Counted from the first letter of the stretch, positions 20,505 to 29,700 are shown. The stretch: DNA of 64,000 bases from Pigmentiphaga kullae (GCF_004216695.1 NZ_SGXC01000001.1:2232001-2296000); one strand, 5' to 3'. Made by a program: numbers and translations. The notes: a model not told the origin generated them from the sequence alone.

Positions 20505-21446
20505 CTAGGCCGGCGCGCCGGACGCAGCGGCTTCCTCCAGGCATTCGATCAGCAGCGTCGTGCTGGGGGACATGGTCCGGTTGAGGTTCCAGGTGATGCC
20601 CAATGGGCGCATCAGCTTTGGGAAATTGAAGGGCAGCACCGACACCAGGCCCTGGCGCCGGTAGTGGTGGGCGATGTCGCGCGTCATGGTGGCGATGGCA
20701 TCGGTTTCCTGCAGATAGGCCAGCACGAACTGCACCGACAGCGCCTCGACGAAATCGGCCGGCATCGGGAAACCGTGCTGCTCGAAGGTGCGTTCCAGCG
20801 GTTCGTGCAGCAGTCCCTCGGACGAAGGCAGCACCCAGGGGCAGTGCATGATGTCCGCCCACTCCAGGCGCTTGCGCCGCGCCAGAGGATGACCGGGCCG
20901 GGCGATCAGCACCACCGGTTCCTGCGACAGCACCTTGCCGCCCAGTTCGGGCAAGGCGTGCTTCTCGGCCAGGCGTCCGACGATCAGATCCAGTTCGCCC
21001 TGAAGCAACTGCGGCAGCAGCCGCTCCATCGTGCCTTCGCGCAACAGGACGTTGGTCCTGGGCGCGCGTTGCTTGAGCAGCGCGACGCTGCGCGGCAGCA
21101 GGGCGGGCACGACGTTGGACAGCACGCCGACGCGGATGCGGCCCGTATCGCCGTCCAGCAAGCCCTTGAGTTCGTCCCGCGCCTGGGAAAAATCGTTCAG
21201 CAGCCGGCGCGCGTGGCGGATCAGGCATTCCCCGTAGAGCGTCGGCGTCACGCCTTTGGGGGTGCGCTCGAACAGCTTCAGGTCCAGCCCCTTCTCCATC
21301 TCGCCCAGCATCTTGGAGACGGCCGGCTGTGTGACGTTGATGTGGGCGGCGACCTTGCCGATGTGGCGCAGCTCGTCCAGCGCCACCAGCAAACGCAGGT
21401 GCCGGGGCCGCAATTCGTTCCGTATGTACCAGTCGAGCTGCGTCAT
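20505..21446 (-). CDS. LysR-family transcriptional regulator of the adjacent catabolic operon
   Basis: A 313-residue LysR protein. The helix-turn-helix reads LRHIGKVAAHINVTQPAVSK and is followed by MLGEMEKGLDLKLFERTPKG. The effector domain starts at RIRVGVLSNVVPALLP. I chose the ATG at 21446 (MTQLDWYIR) because the HTH sits at the usual distance from it. It is divergent from the catabolic operon at 21680-31565, with a perfect 18-bp palindrome between them. By the usual LysR logic it activates that operon in response to a pathway acid and represses itself. Confidence 0.93.
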   Translation of the reverse strand: MTQLDWYIRNELRPRHLRLLVALDELRHIGKVAAHINVTQPAVSKMLGEMEKGLDLKLFERTPKGVTPTLYGECLIRHARRLLNDFSQARDELKGLLDGDTGRIRVGVLSNVVPALLPRSVALLKQRAPRTNVLLREGTMERLLPQLLQGELDLIVGRLAEKHALPELGGKVLSQEPVVLIARPGHPLARRKRLEWADIMHCPWVLPSSEGLLHEPLERTFEQHGFPMPADFVEALSVQFVLAYLQETDAIATMTRDIAHHYRRQGLVSVLPFNFPKLMRPLGITWNLNRTMSPSTTLLIECLEEAAASGAPA

Positions 21447-21520
21447 GCCTGCTTCCGTCGGACGAAGTGCGGGCGATCTTAGCACCGGGGCGGCCGGCGC
21501 CGTATCTGGGTGCGGTGCAG

Positions 21521-21538
21521 CATTACCCCGGGGTAATG
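21521..21538. promoter_or_regulatory. Perfect 18-bp palindrome, probable LysR operator
   Basis: CATTACCCCGGGGTAATG is a perfect palindrome with no loop. It lies 74 bases upstream of the LysR start and 141 bases upstream of the divergent Bug gene. This is the right place for an operator controlling both directions. The palindrome is seen; binding by the adjacent LysR protein is inference. Confidence 0.7.
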
Positions 21539-21679
21539 AACCCGTCCGCATTCTTCATTGGACGCCTCCCGGGGCCGATTCCACAATGGCCGCCGATCAA
21601 CAGCCGGCCGCGCGAAGCACGCAGCCGCGACTTCCGCCCATCCGGGCGCCGCGGCCTGCCGCCGCACGAGGAGACAACC

Positions 21680-22699
21680 ATGGGTCCGTCCCGTCCGTCA
21701 TCGATGTCCGCTCATTCTTCCGCGCGGCGCGCGGTGCTCGCGGCCGCCGCCGCGCTGGCGCCGCTGCTGGTCGCGCAACCGTGCCTGGTCCAGGGAAGCG
21801 ACGCGTTTCCATCCAAGCCGCTGCGGCTGGTCGTGCCCTTTGCGCCGGGCGGCGCGGCGGACGTGATCGGGCGTTCGGTGGCCGAGCAGTTGCAGCGCGA
21901 GCTGGGCCAGTCGGTGGTGGTGGTCAACCGCGACGGGGCCGGCACCATCGTCGGCGTGAACTATGTGGCGAAGGCGCCCGGCGACGGCTACACGCTGCTG
22001 CTGAGCGGCGACGCCGCTACCATCAACACGGCCAGCGGCCGCTCGCTGCCCTACAACTTCCTGCGCGAGCTGACGCCGGTCTCGGTGCTGTTCTCCGGCG
22101 CCCAGATCCTGCTGGTCAGCAAGGACAGCCCCTTCAAGACGCTGCAGGACATGGTGTCCTACGCGCGCGCCCACCCCGGCAAGCTGCGCTACGGTAGTTC
22201 GGGCATAGGCACCTCCATCCACCTGTCCGAGGCCTCGTTCAACGCCGCGGCCGACATCGAGGCGCTGCACGTGCCCTACCGGGGCGTGGCGCCGGCCATC
22301 ACCGATCTCATGGGCGGCCAGGTGGACTACGTGATCGCCGGTTCGTCGCTGGCCACGCCGGCCATCCAGAGCGGCCAGTTGCGGGCCCTGGCGATCACCA
22401 CCGCCAGGCGGTCGCCGATGCTGCCCGACATTCCGACCGCCAGGGAACAGGGCGTGGATGTCGAGACCATGGGGTGGTATGGGCTGTTCGTGCCGGCCAC
22501 GACGCCGCCGGCGATCGTCGCCAGGTTGAACGCCGCCACGCTGGCGGCGCTCAAGTCGCCGGAACTGTCCGAGCGCTTCAAGTCCATAGGCGGCGAAGCG
22601 CGCGGGACCTCGCCGGAAGAGGCGGGCGTTTTCGTCAAGGCCGAGATCCGCAAGTTCTCCGAACTGATGCGCCGGCTCAACATCAAGCTGGATAACTGA
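21680..22699 (+). CDS. Bug-family substrate-binding protein, first gene of catabolic operon
   Basis: A 339-residue exported binding protein. The ATG at 21680 has a GAGGAGACAACC ribosome site. A signal peptide (ARRAVLAAAAALAPLLVAQP) is followed by AFPSKPLRLVVPFAPGGAAD, the family start. It opens the operon that encodes acyl-CoA metabolism, so it probably captures the acid that the operon degrades. A second Bug gene ends the same operon. No membrane transport partners are encoded nearby. Confidence 0.92.
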   Translation: MGPSRPSSMSAHSSARRAVLAAAAALAPLLVAQPCLVQGSDAFPSKPLRLVVPFAPGGAADVIGRSVAEQLQRELGQSVVVVNRDGAGTIVGVNYVAKAPGDGYTLLLSGDAATINTASGRSLPYNFLRELTPVSVLFSGAQILLVSKDSPFKTLQDMVSYARAHPGKLRYGSSGIGTSIHLSEASFNAAADIEALHVPYRGVAPAITDLMGGQVDYVIAGSSLATPAIQSGQLRALAITTARRSPMLPDIPTAREQGVDVETMGWYGLFVPATTPPAIVARLNAATLAALKSPELSERFKSIGGEARGTSPEEAGVFVKAEIRKFSELMRRLNIKLDN

Positions 22700-22716
22700 T
22701 CGTGCAGGACATGCCC

Positions 22717-23508
22717 ATGGATAACCCCGCCTGCGAACCTGCCGAAGACACGGTGCTGGTGCGCCGCGAGGGCGCGGTGATGCACGTGTCGCTGAACCGG
22801 CTCGATGCCCGCAATGCCCTGAACACGCCGGTGCGCCAGGCGCTGGCTGCGGCGTTCCGGCAGGCCGAGGCCGACCCGGGCGTGAGGGCGGTGCTGGTGA
22901 CCGGGGAAGGGCGCCATTTCTGCGCCGGCGCGGACATACGCGAACTGCGGGCGCGGACCATGCTGGAAGCCGGGTGGGCGCCGGAGCGCCTGGACACGAT
23001 GGTCGAGGGTTTGTCCAAGCCGGTGATCGGCGCGCTGCACGGGTACGTGCTGGGAGGCGGACTGGAACTGGCGCTGGCGTTCACCGTGCGGCTGGCCTCC
23101 GAGGACTTCCGGGGCGGCTTTCCCGAGGTGAAGCTGGGCATCTTCCCCGCGCTGGGCGGCACGCAGCGCCTGCCGCGGCTGGTGGGGGAAGGGCGGGCAC
23201 TGGAACTGATGCTGCGCGGCCGCATCGTCGATGCCCACGAGGCACTGGGCATGGGCCTGGTGACCGAGATCGCGCCGGCCGGCGAACTGCGCCAGCGGGG
23301 CCTGGCGCTGGCGCAGGAACTGGCCGCGGGGCCGCCGGTGGCGATGCGCGCCATCATGGAGTGCGTCCGCCGCGCGGGCGACCTGGGGCGGGCCGACGGG
23401 CTCGACTACGAACGGCGCCTGTTCGGCATCGTCTGCGGCACCGAGGACAAGGCGGAGGGCGTGGCGGCCTGGCTGGAGAAGCGGCCACCGCGCTTCTCGG
23501 GCCGCTAG
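22717..23508 (+). CDS. Enoyl-CoA hydratase/isomerase family protein
   Basis: A 263-residue crotonase-fold protein. The oxyanion-hole segments are HFCAGADIRELR and VLGGGLELALAF. The catalytic Glu pair region reads GGFPEVKLGIFPALGGTQRLPRL, with one Glu in FPEVKLG. I chose the ATG at 22717 because AGGA sits 7 bases upstream; a GTG at 22702 would add five residues. It should hydrate a 2-enoyl-CoA to the 3-hydroxyacyl-CoA, feeding the thiolase-like gene of the same operon. Confidence 0.9.
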   Translation: MDNPACEPAEDTVLVRREGAVMHVSLNRLDARNALNTPVRQALAAAFRQAEADPGVRAVLVTGEGRHFCAGADIRELRARTMLEAGWAPERLDTMVEGLSKPVIGALHGYVLGGGLELALAFTVRLASEDFRGGFPEVKLGIFPALGGTQRLPRLVGEGRALELMLRGRIVDAHEALGMGLVTEIAPAGELRQRGLALAQELAAGPPVAMRAIMECVRRAGDLGRADGLDYERRLFGIVCGTEDKAEGVAAWLEKRPPRFSGR

Positions 23509-23535
23509 CCGGGCACCAGGACGGAGAACCTAGTC

Positions 23536-25341
23536 ATGAATCTGCAAGGCTTGCTGGAGCCGCGTTCCGTCGCCATCGCGGGGGCGTCGGCCGATCCCTC
23601 GAAGCTGTCCGGGATGATCCTGGGCTTTCTGTCGCGCAGCGGTTTCCAGGGGCGGGTCTACCCCATCAATCCCCGCTACGAGACCATCGCCGACATGCCG
23701 TGCTATCCGTCGGTCGAGGCCTTGCCCGAAGCGGTCGATCTGCTGGTGTGCGTGGTGCCCATCGCCGCCGCCTTCGATTCGATCGAGGCGGCGGCGCGCC
23801 GCGGCGTCCGGTTCTGCGTCCTGATGACGGGCGGCTTCGGCGAGGGGCGCAGCGGCGACGAAGGGCGGGCCCGCCTGGCGCGATTGCAGGACCTGTGCCG
23901 CGAGACCGGCATGCACGTGGTCGGGCCCAACACCGTCGGCATGGTCAATTTCCGCAAGCGGCTGCCGCTGACCTTCGCGGACTGGTACGGCCGGGACACC
24001 GGCCAGCGCGGCGGCGTGGCCATCGTCACGCACAGCGGCAGCGTGGGCGGCCTGATCTTCTCGTCGCTCCAGCTCAATCGCATAGGCGTGGACTACTGGA
24101 TAGGCCTGGGCAACGAAGCCACGCTGGAGACGGCCGATTTCATCGCCCACTTCAGCGCCGACCCGGACATCCACACCATCATCTGCTACATGGAAGGGAT
24201 ACGGGACGGGCGCAAGTTCATCGCCGCCGCCGAGGCGGCGCGGCGCACCGGCAAGCGTATCGTCGTGCTCAAGGCCGGCGAGTATCCCGATTCCGTGCGT
24301 TCCACGATCGCGCACACCGCCCGCCATCCCACCGACCGCGACGTCTACGCGGGCGTCTTCCGGCAGTTGGGCGTGATCCAGGTGGTGTCGCTGTCGGAAC
24401 TGAGCTATGTGATGACGCTGCTGACCAGCGTGGGCGACCGGCTGGGGCCGCGCGTGGGCATCATCTCCGCCTCGGGCGGCGCCTGCTCGGTCATCGCCGA
24501 TCACGTGATCCAGGCGGGGCTGGAGCTGCCCGAACTGCCGCCCGCGTTGCAACAGACGCTGGATCGCGGCATTCCGGTCTACGGCTCGTCCAGCAATCCG
24601 GTCGACCTGTCGGCCGACGTGGTGGCGCGCGGGGAAATCCTCGGGCACACGCTGGCGGCGCTGCGCGAGGACGACAGCATCAACGTCTGGATGTTGTTCG
24701 GGCGGCCCATCATCGACCGCTACTACCCCATGCTGATCGAGTTCGTGAACGCCACGGGCAAGGCCATGGTGGTGTGCTGCGGCGTGCCGCTGGCGCCCGA
24801 CGTCCACGCGGCCCTGGCCGAGCACGGCATTGCCGTGCTGCTCGATCCCGAGCTGTGCCTGCGCGCGCTGGCGCGGATCGCCTGCCGTCCGGCCGAAGAA
24901 CCCGTGCCCGCGCCGCCGCTGCCGGCGCGGACGGCGGACGCACGGGCCGTCCATGGCCGGCAGGCGGGCGAGCTGCTGGCGCGCCACGGGCTGGACGTCT
25001 CGGCGTCGGCCGTACCCTGGCTGCGGGTGGAGATCGCGCGGGACAGGGACTTCGGTCCGGTCATCATGGCCAACTGGCTGCCGGCGTACCGGGTCGGCAC
25101 GCACCGCGTGGTGCGCGCGCTGCCCGCTACCGGCGCGGACCTGCTGGCCCTGGTCGACGACCTGGGGGAACAGTTGCAGGAATGGCCGGCCGAGCCGGTC
25201 GATATCGAGGATGCGCTGGCCACCGTGGTAAGGGCCTACGAACAGTCTCCCGGCGTGCATGGACTGGGGGTCGAGTTCGGCGGCGCCGACGGACGGGTGG
25301 CGGTCTGCGCGGCGTTCCGGCGCCAGACGCAGGCCGGTTGA
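23536..25341 (+). CDS. NDP-forming acyl-CoA synthetase-like protein with reduced ATP-grasp part
   Basis: A 601-residue protein. Residues 1-130 are a CoA-binding Rossmann domain (LLEPRSVAIAGASADPSKLS), followed by succinyl-CoA-ligase-like flavodoxin domains with VTHSGSVGG. His260, in STIAHTARHPTDRD, aligns with the phosphohistidine of the family. The C-terminal 130 residues keep the last part of an ATP-grasp domain (RDFGPVIMANWL) but the N-terminal ATP-grasp lobe appears to be missing; full fusions run to about 700 residues. It may need a separate partner, or may act only as a CoA-transferring or binding protein. It ends 2 bases before the thiolase-like gene. Confidence 0.82.
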   Translation: MNLQGLLEPRSVAIAGASADPSKLSGMILGFLSRSGFQGRVYPINPRYETIADMPCYPSVEALPEAVDLLVCVVPIAAAFDSIEAAARRGVRFCVLMTGGFGEGRSGDEGRARLARLQDLCRETGMHVVGPNTVGMVNFRKRLPLTFADWYGRDTGQRGGVAIVTHSGSVGGLIFSSLQLNRIGVDYWIGLGNEATLETADFIAHFSADPDIHTIICYMEGIRDGRKFIAAAEAARRTGKRIVVLKAGEYPDSVRSTIAHTARHPTDRDVYAGVFRQLGVIQVVSLSELSYVMTLLTSVGDRLGPRVGIISASGGACSVIADHVIQAGLELPELPPALQQTLDRGIPVYGSSSNPVDLSADVVARGEILGHTLAALREDDSINVWMLFGRPIIDRYYPMLIEFVNATGKAMVVCCGVPLAPDVHAALAEHGIAVLLDPELCLRALARIACRPAEEPVPAPPLPARTADARAVHGRQAGELLARHGLDVSASAVPWLRVEIARDRDFGPVIMANWLPAYRVGTHRVVRALPATGADLLALVDDLGEQLQEWPAEPVDIEDALATVVRAYEQSPGVHGLGVEFGGADGRVAVCAAFRRQTQAG

Positions 25342-25343
25342 TC

Positions 25344-26489
25344 ATGGACCAGGCCTACATCGCCGGCGTGGGGGAATTGCCGCAGGGCCGGTCGCCCTTG
25401 CCGGACACCATGGCGCTGCATGCGGAGCTGGCCCGCCGCGCGCTCGAGGACGCCGGCATGGAACTGGCGCAGGTGGACGCGGTGCTGACGGTCCCGCCCC
25501 GCACCGACCTCTATCTGATCCACGCCGCCGCCCTGGCCGAACACCTGGGCATCGAACCCGCCGTGGCCTGGACCCTGGAAGCCGGCGGCGCGGCGCCCAT
25601 GGCGATGGTCGAGACCGCGCGCGGCCTGATACGCGGCGGCAGCGCGGCCACGGTCCTGATCGTGGCCGCCGACATGCCGCTGGGCGCCGCGTCGCGGGAC
25701 GCCTATGTGAAGACCCTGGCCGAGGCGGGGCCGGTGCATCCGGAATGGGAAGTGCCCTACGGTCCCACCGTTCCCGCGATGTTCGCGCTGGTCGCCCGTG
25801 CCTATGCGCAGCGCTGGGGCGGCACCGACGAACAACTGGCCGCCGTGGCGGTCCATGACCGGACGGCCGCGGCCGCGCATCCGAACGCGCATCACCGGGA
25901 GGCCATCGACGCGGCGGCCCATCGGTCCAGCCGACTGATCGCCGATCCGCTGCGTCTGCTGGACTGCGCGCCGGTGTCCGACGGCGGCGGCGCGCTGGTG
26001 GTGACCGGGGTGCCGGGCGCGCGCCGGGTGCCGGTCCGGGGCGCGGGATTCGCCGCCGGCCACATGCATCTGTCGGCGGCCGCATCGCTGACGTCATTCT
26101 CGGCCGGCAGGGCGCTCGAGGCGGCATTGCGGCAGGCGGGGGCAGACCGGGACGACATCGACCTGGCGCTGGTCTACGACTGCTTCACGATCGCCATGCT
26201 GGTGAACCTGGAGGACCTGGGGCTGGCGGGGCCGGGACGGGCGGGCAGGGGGTTCCTGGACGGCCGTTTCGGCCCGGTGGGCGCGCTGCCCGTGAACACC
26301 CACGGCGGCCTGCTGTCGCACGGCCATCCCGCCCGGGCCGGGGGCATCGGCAACGTGGTCGAGGCGGTCGTGCAATTGCGCGGCGAAGCCGGCGCGCGCC
26401 AGGCCGGCGAAAGGCGGCTGGCATTGGCGCATGGCATGGGCGGCGTGTTCGCCACGCACGGCGCACTGCTGCTGGGAGCGCCGCGATGA
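25344..26489 (+). CDS. Thiolase-fold protein without catalytic Cys, possible aldolase (Ltp2-like)
   Basis: A 381-residue protein of the SCP2-thiolase (lipid-transfer protein) family. The start at 25344 follows the synthetase stop directly. The nucleophilic Cys of thiolases is replaced: the segment reads LEAGGAAPMAM, with Gly81 at the Cys position. His residues of the NTHGGLLSHGHPARAG motif (320, 326, 328) and YDCFT (Tyr278) remain. Proteins of this type paired with a DUF35 partner, such as Ltp2 in steroid side-chain degradation, are retro-aldolases. The DUF35 gene follows with a 4-bp overlap. An aldolase role is inference. Confidence 0.8.
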   Translation: MDQAYIAGVGELPQGRSPLPDTMALHAELARRALEDAGMELAQVDAVLTVPPRTDLYLIHAAALAEHLGIEPAVAWTLEAGGAAPMAMVETARGLIRGGSAATVLIVAADMPLGAASRDAYVKTLAEAGPVHPEWEVPYGPTVPAMFALVARAYAQRWGGTDEQLAAVAVHDRTAAAAHPNAHHREAIDAAAHRSSRLIADPLRLLDCAPVSDGGGALVVTGVPGARRVPVRGAGFAAGHMHLSAAASLTSFSAGRALEAALRQAGADRDDIDLALVYDCFTIAMLVNLEDLGLAGPGRAGRGFLDGRFGPVGALPVNTHGGLLSHGHPARAGGIGNVVEAVVQLRGEAGARQAGERRLALAHGMGGVFATHGALLLGAPR

Positions 26490-26881
26490 TTTCCGTTTCT
26501 TCGGGACGGCTGGCGCCGTATCGCGAGGCGGCCGGGCGGGGCGTGCTGCTCTTGCCTCGCTGCGTCGATTGCGGGACGTGGCAATGGCCGCCCCGCGCCG
26601 CCTGCCGGCATTGCGGCGGCGCGCCGGACTGGCGCGAGGCCAGCGGCGGCGGGCGTCTGTCGACCTGGAGCGTGGTGACTCGCGCACCGCGGCCTGAATG
26701 CCAGGCCGACGTGCCCTACGTCGTGGCCTTCGTCGAGCTGGATGAAGGCGTGCGCCTGTTCACCCGCATCGTCGGCACCGGCGCCGGCGCGCTGCGTACG
26801 GGCCTGCGGGTGCGCTGCCGCTTCGCTCCGTCGCCCGAACCGGCCGTATCGATACCCGTATTCGTCGTTGCAGAAGGTTGA
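26486..26881 (+). CDS. DUF35 OB-fold / zinc-ribbon partner protein
   Basis: A 131-residue protein. The zinc ribbon has Cys26, Cys29, Cys40 and Cys43 (LPRCVDCGTWQWP, then CRHCGG). The OB-fold part follows (LSTWSVVTRAP, VPYVVAFVELDEGVRLFTRI). DUF35 proteins form complexes with thiolase-fold enzymes and channel or bind the acyl-CoA substrate. It overlaps the thiolase-like gene by 4 bp (ATGA), which supports a stoichiometric complex. It ends 1 base before the acyl-CoA dehydrogenase start. Confidence 0.9.
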   Translation: MISVSSGRLAPYREAAGRGVLLLPRCVDCGTWQWPPRAACRHCGGAPDWREASGGGRLSTWSVVTRAPRPECQADVPYVVAFVELDEGVRLFTRIVGTGAGALRTGLRVRCRFAPSPEPAVSIPVFVVAEG

Positions 26882-26882
26882 C

Positions 26883-28031
26883 ATGGATTACCTGATCCCC
26901 GCGGAGTTCGTGCAGTTCGCCGATCTGGCGCGCCAGTTCGTGCAGAAGGAGTTGTGGCCCCACGAAGAAGACGTGGAGCGCGCCGACCGCATGCCGCCCG
27001 ATCTGGCCCGCGGCCTGCGGGCGAAGGCGGTGGAACTGGGCCTGTTCGGCTTCAACATGCCGGAAGAGGCCGGTGGCCCCGGGCTGCCCTATCTGGCGCA
27101 GGTCCTGATACGCGAACAACTGGGGCAGGCGAGCGTGGCGCTGGCCGACATGGCGGGCCGTCCGCCCAAGGCCCTGCTGGCCTGCCGCGGCGAGCAGCGC
27201 GAACGCCTGCTGGCGCCCGCCGTGCGCGGCGAGCAGGTCTGGGCCTTCGCCCTGACCGAGCCGGGCGCCGGATCGGATGCCGGGGCCATCCGGACCCGCG
27301 CGGTCCGCGTCGAAGGCGGCTGGCGCCTGACCGGCACCAAGCATTTCATCTCGCACGGCAACCATGCCGACCGGATCATCGTGATCGCCAAGGCGCGGCG
27401 GGGCGACGGCGAAGCGCCGGCCGCCTTCGTGGTGGAGCAAGGCGCGCCGGGTTTCACCGTGGGGCGCGTGCATCGCAAGATGGGATGGCGCGGCTATCCC
27501 GTGTGCGAGCTGGTGTTCGACGAGGTGTTCGTGGCCGATGCGAACGTGCTGGGCGAGATCGGCGACGGCCTGCGGCTGGGGCTGGCCAACATCCTGGAGT
27601 CGCGCATAGGCGTGGCCGCGCACTGCGTGGGCATGGCCCAGCGCGCCTACGACTACGCGACCGAACACCTGCGCGTGCGGCGGCAGTTCGGGCGGGCGCT
27701 GGGCAGCTTCCAGGGCCTGCAATGGATGGTGGCCGAGATGGCGGTGGACATCGAGCAGTCGCGCGCCCTGCTCTATGCGGCGGCGCGCGAGATGGACCGG
27801 GGGGTGGACGCCCGCGCGGCGGTTTCCATGGCCAAGCTGTCGGCTACCGAGATGGGGGGCCGGGTGGCGGACCGCGCGCTGCAACTGCTGGGCGGCGCGG
27901 GCTACATGGCCGAATCGCCGGTGGAGATGATCTACCGCGATGTCCGCGCCTTTCGCATCGGCGAGGGTACGAGCGAGATCCAGAAGAATCAGATCGCGCG
28001 GGCATGCCTGGGCCGGGAGATGTTCGCATGA
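26883..28031 (+). CDS. Acyl-CoA dehydrogenase
   Basis: A 382-residue flavoprotein of normal length. FAD and substrate motifs are AFALTEPGAGSDAG and TGTKHFISHG. The catalytic base is Glu361 in FRIGEGTSEIQKNQIAR, at the position of the MCAD-type Glu. The ATG at 26883 has an AGAAGG ribosome site. It should introduce the 2,3 double bond that the enoyl-CoA hydratase of the operon then hydrates. Electrons would go to ETF, encoded elsewhere. Confidence 0.94.
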   Translation: MDYLIPAEFVQFADLARQFVQKELWPHEEDVERADRMPPDLARGLRAKAVELGLFGFNMPEEAGGPGLPYLAQVLIREQLGQASVALADMAGRPPKALLACRGEQRERLLAPAVRGEQVWAFALTEPGAGSDAGAIRTRAVRVEGGWRLTGTKHFISHGNHADRIIVIAKARRGDGEAPAAFVVEQGAPGFTVGRVHRKMGWRGYPVCELVFDEVFVADANVLGEIGDGLRLGLANILESRIGVAAHCVGMAQRAYDYATEHLRVRRQFGRALGSFQGLQWMVAEMAVDIEQSRALLYAAAREMDRGVDARAAVSMAKLSATEMGGRVADRALQLLGGAGYMAESPVEMIYRDVRAFRIGEGTSEIQKNQIARACLGREMFA

Positions 28032-29683
28032 CCGCGGCCGCGAACGGGCCGCTGGCCGACGTGGACGGCTGGACCCTGGGGCGCTTCGCCGACGAGATCG
28101 GCGCGCGTTTCGGCGATGGCCTGGCCCTGGTGGCCAGCGACCGGCAGCATGGTCCCGGCCTGCGCCGGTGGACCTACGCGGAACTGGCGCGCGATGCGTG
28201 CGCGCTGCAATGGGCGCTGATGCGGCAAGGCGTGCGGCCGGGCGACCGGGTCGGCGTGATGCTGTCGAGCTTTCCGGAATGGGTGCTGTATCTGTTCGCC
28301 GTCACGCGGCTGGGGGCGGTGTTCGTTCCGGTCAACCCGCGGTTCCGCGGCCGCGAGCTGCGGCACGTATTGGGCCATTCCGGCGCCCGCGCGCTGATCG
28401 CCATGGGCAGCTATCTGGGCCACGACTACGCCGGCCAGATCGCCGAGGCCCGCGCCGATGCGGCGCTGCCGGCGCTGGAGACCGTGATCGGCGTGCATAC
28501 GGCGCCCGCCGCGGATGCGCGGGACACGGCGGACCTGCTCGAAGCGGGCCGCCGGCGGCTGAGCGAGCGTGGCGCGCCGCCCCGCGCGGACGACGCCGAT
28601 GCCGTCGCGGCGTTGTTCTACACCTCGGGCACGACCTCGTTCCCCAAGGGCGTGCCGCTGACCCATGCGAACCTGCTGCCGCATTCGGTGCGAGGCGGGC
28701 GCTGGCTGGAGCTGGAGCCGGGCGAGGGCGTGCTGACGCTGTACCCGTTCTTCGGGATTTCGGGGGGCGCCAACAAGGTCCTGTCCACGCTGGGCGCCGG
28801 CGCGCGGCTGGTCTTCCAGGACAGCTACCGGCCGGACGAAGCGGCCGGGTTGTTGCGCTCGCAGCGCTGCACCGTGATCCATGGCGTGGACGTGCAGGTA
28901 CGCGAACTGATGGCGGCGTGCCGGCTCCACCCCCCGGGCGGCGAACCCGAACGCCGGGCCACCATCGCCTTCACCGCCGGACTGGACGAGGCGCTGGCGC
29001 GCGAGATGGGGCCCGGGCTGGGCATCCACCGTTTCATCCATGCCTACGGCATGACCGAGACCAATCCCATGATCCTGTACAACCGCCTGGACGACGCGTT
29101 CGAGGTCAGCGTGAGGGCGGGCGGCCGCGTGGCCGACGGCGTCGAGGTGCGCGTGGTCGACCCCGCTTCCGGCCAGGACAGAGCGGCGGGGCAGGAAGGC
29201 GAGATCGTGGTGCGCGGGCCGACGGTCATGCGGGGGTACTACAACGATCCCGAGTCCACCGCCGCGGCGTTTCGAAACGGCTGGTTCCATACCGGCGACC
29301 TGGGCGTGCGGACCGCGGACGGCTTCCTGTTCTACGTGGGCCGGCTCAAGGACATGCTGAAGGTGGGCGGTTTCAACGTGGCGCCGCAAGAGGTCGAAGA
29401 GCTGCTGCGGACCCACGAGGCTGTCGCCGACGTCGCGGTCGCGGCCGGCAGCGATCCGCGGCTGGGCGAGGTGCCCGTGGCATTCGTCAAGCTGCATCCG
29501 GGCATGTCGGCGGGCGCGGATGAACTGATCGCCTGGTGCCGCGTGCGCATCGCCAATTTCAAGACGCCGCGGGCCGTCTATTTCGTCGACGAGCTGCCCT
29601 ACCATACGGCGGCCAACGGTTCCAAGCTGCAGCGCCACGTCCTGCGCGAGTGGGCGCGCCGGCGCGAAGCCTCTATCCCCTGA
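28028..29683 (+). CDS. AMP-forming acyl-CoA ligase
   Basis: A 551-residue ANL-superfamily enzyme. The P-loop reads FYTSGTTSFPKGVPLTH, with Ser in place of the usual Gly after the second Thr. Other motifs are HAYGMTETNP, WFHTGDLGV, and the C-terminal FNVAPQEVEE. The adenylation Lys is in NGSKLQRHVLR. It overlaps the dehydrogenase gene by 4 bp. It activates the starting acid to its CoA ester with ATP, which makes the NDP-forming synthetase in the same operon look redundant or dedicated to another step. Confidence 0.93.
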   Translation: MTAAANGPLADVDGWTLGRFADEIGARFGDGLALVASDRQHGPGLRRWTYAELARDACALQWALMRQGVRPGDRVGVMLSSFPEWVLYLFAVTRLGAVFVPVNPRFRGRELRHVLGHSGARALIAMGSYLGHDYAGQIAEARADAALPALETVIGVHTAPAADARDTADLLEAGRRRLSERGAPPRADDADAVAALFYTSGTTSFPKGVPLTHANLLPHSVRGGRWLELEPGEGVLTLYPFFGISGGANKVLSTLGAGARLVFQDSYRPDEAAGLLRSQRCTVIHGVDVQVRELMAACRLHPPGGEPERRATIAFTAGLDEALAREMGPGLGIHRFIHAYGMTETNPMILYNRLDDAFEVSVRAGGRVADGVEVRVVDPASGQDRAAGQEGEIVVRGPTVMRGYYNDPESTAAAFRNGWFHTGDLGVRTADGFLFYVGRLKDMLKVGGFNVAPQEVEELLRTHEAVADVAVAAGSDPRLGEVPVAFVKLHPGMSAGADELIAWCRVRIANFKTPRAVYFVDELPYHTAANGSKLQRHVLREWARRREASIP

Positions 29684-29700
29684 TCCCCGGAGCAACCATC

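Noticed and set aside
25344-26489. Annotation as acetyl-CoA acetyltransferase
   Set aside because: The nucleophilic Cys is replaced by Gly81, so thiolase chemistry is not expected.
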